Part shown: positions 14,831-15,086 of the stretch, in pieces | Numbering within the stretch: position 1 is the first letter of the stretch | How the letters are laid out: each line of letters opens with the position of its first letter | DNA from: an uncultured Blautia sp. | GTDB taxonomy: Bacteria > Bacillota > Clostridia > Lachnospirales > Lachnospiraceae | Length of the DNA: 15,086 nucleotides | NCBI GenBank assembly: GCA_900556555.1 | Contig: USPF01000052.1 | Span: forward strand, 1 to 15,086 | Direction: 5' to 3' | Program-made: the position numbers and the translations under genes | Notes under the pieces: generated by a model | The model's input: only the letters and a program-made list of their open reading frames with translations | Database searches by the model: none | Told to the model about the DNA's origin: nothing

Positions 14831-15086
14831 CAGATACAAGACAATCACGGAATGCAAAAGTGACACCGGTAGACGGTCTTTCCGTGACATGGACACGGGG
14901 ATTGTGGAAAGAGCGGACAGATACCTGTGCACAGGCAACAGTTCCACAGTTGCAGCATATGTTTGAAAGCAAAGAGATCAGTCATGTACTTGAAAATTTC
15001 CGGATTTGTGCAGGAGAAGCAGATGGGGAGTTTCCGGCGAAATGGTCTTCTGGGCAACCGACTGAAGTACGTGATCTGCCGAAACT
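14824..15086 (+). CDS. GH127-like (DUF1680) beta-L-arabinofuranosidase, 5' part
   Basis: An open frame runs from ATG 14824 off the window end; 87 complete residues are visible. The N-terminus has the GH127/GH146 pattern: a W-K-x-R segment (GLWKERTDT), then ATVPQLQHM, then NFRICAGEADGEF. This resembles the start of bifidobacterial HypBA1-type enzymes (WKRR...IP...N-L-K-V-A-A-G-E). Those enzymes release beta-L-arabinofuranose, with catalytic Glu and zinc-bound Cys residues far downstream of this edge. No signal peptide is seen. The start overlaps the previous stop (ATGCTGA), and GGGGGAG (14812-14818) gives the ribosome binding site. The family call rests on the N-terminus only. Confidence 0.65.
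   Translation, partial: MLTDTRQSRNAKVTPVDGLSVTWTRGLWKERTDTCAQATVPQLQHMFESKEISHVLENFRICAGEADGEFPAKWSSGQPTEVRDLPK

Noticed and set aside
1..15086. CRISPR arrays, tRNA or rRNA genes, insertion sequences, integrase or toxin-antitoxin genes
   Set aside because: No regularly spaced repeats, tRNA-like folds, transposase motifs or terminal inverted repeats were seen. The window is almost fully packed with transport and sugar-hydrolysis genes.

Overview
The window looks like a piece of a low-GC Gram-positive genome, most likely a gut Lachnospiraceae-type Clostridium relative. The signs are A/T-rich spacers, strong AGGAGG-type ribosome binding sites, lipoprotein signal peptides ending in V-G-C, and sugar ABC transporters encoded without their own ATPase. 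All supported genes are on the + strand. The assignment to this group is inference from style, not a database match.

Layout. Bases 1-338 hold two intrinsic terminators from whatever lies upstream, then a promoter region. Operon 1 (339-4772) encodes a sugar-binding lipoprotein, two permeases and a cytoplasmic GH63/GH37-like (alpha/alpha)6 glycosidase, and ends in a strong hairpin at 4781-4826. Operon 2 (5038-12368) starts from a clear extended -10 promoter. It encodes a second binding lipoprotein, two permeases, a LacI-family regulator with its own internal promoter, a GH42 glycosidase and a serine esterase of the class C beta-lactamase fold. Operon 3 (12587 to the window end) encodes a DUF5060/DUF4038/DUF5605-type glycosidase, a protein of the Asp/Glu/hydantoin racemase superfamily, and the start of a GH127-like (DUF1680) beta-L-arabinofuranosidase cut by the window edge.

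How the genes work together. The two ABC importers probably bring oligosaccharides into the cell, powered by a shared MsmX-type ATPase encoded elsewhere. No glycosidase here has a visible signal peptide, so hydrolysis is probably intracellular. The set (GH42, GH127-like, DUF4038-type, GH63-like and an esterase) fits acylated plant glycan fragments or plant glycosides carrying galactose, arabinose or apiose. The exact substrate cannot be read from sequence.

Regulation is the most notable part. Operon 2 carries two near-identical 22-bp A/T-rich sites 127 bp apart, one overlapping the transcription start region. A related 14-bp copy lies at the lacI promoter, which suggests a looping repressor acting on itself and the transporter. 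Operons 1 and 3 lack this site. They share a different element, GTATAC-N18-CACTA, just upstream of promoters with poor -35 boxes, which suggests a common activator not encoded in the window. No RNA genes, CRISPR arrays or mobile elements were found.
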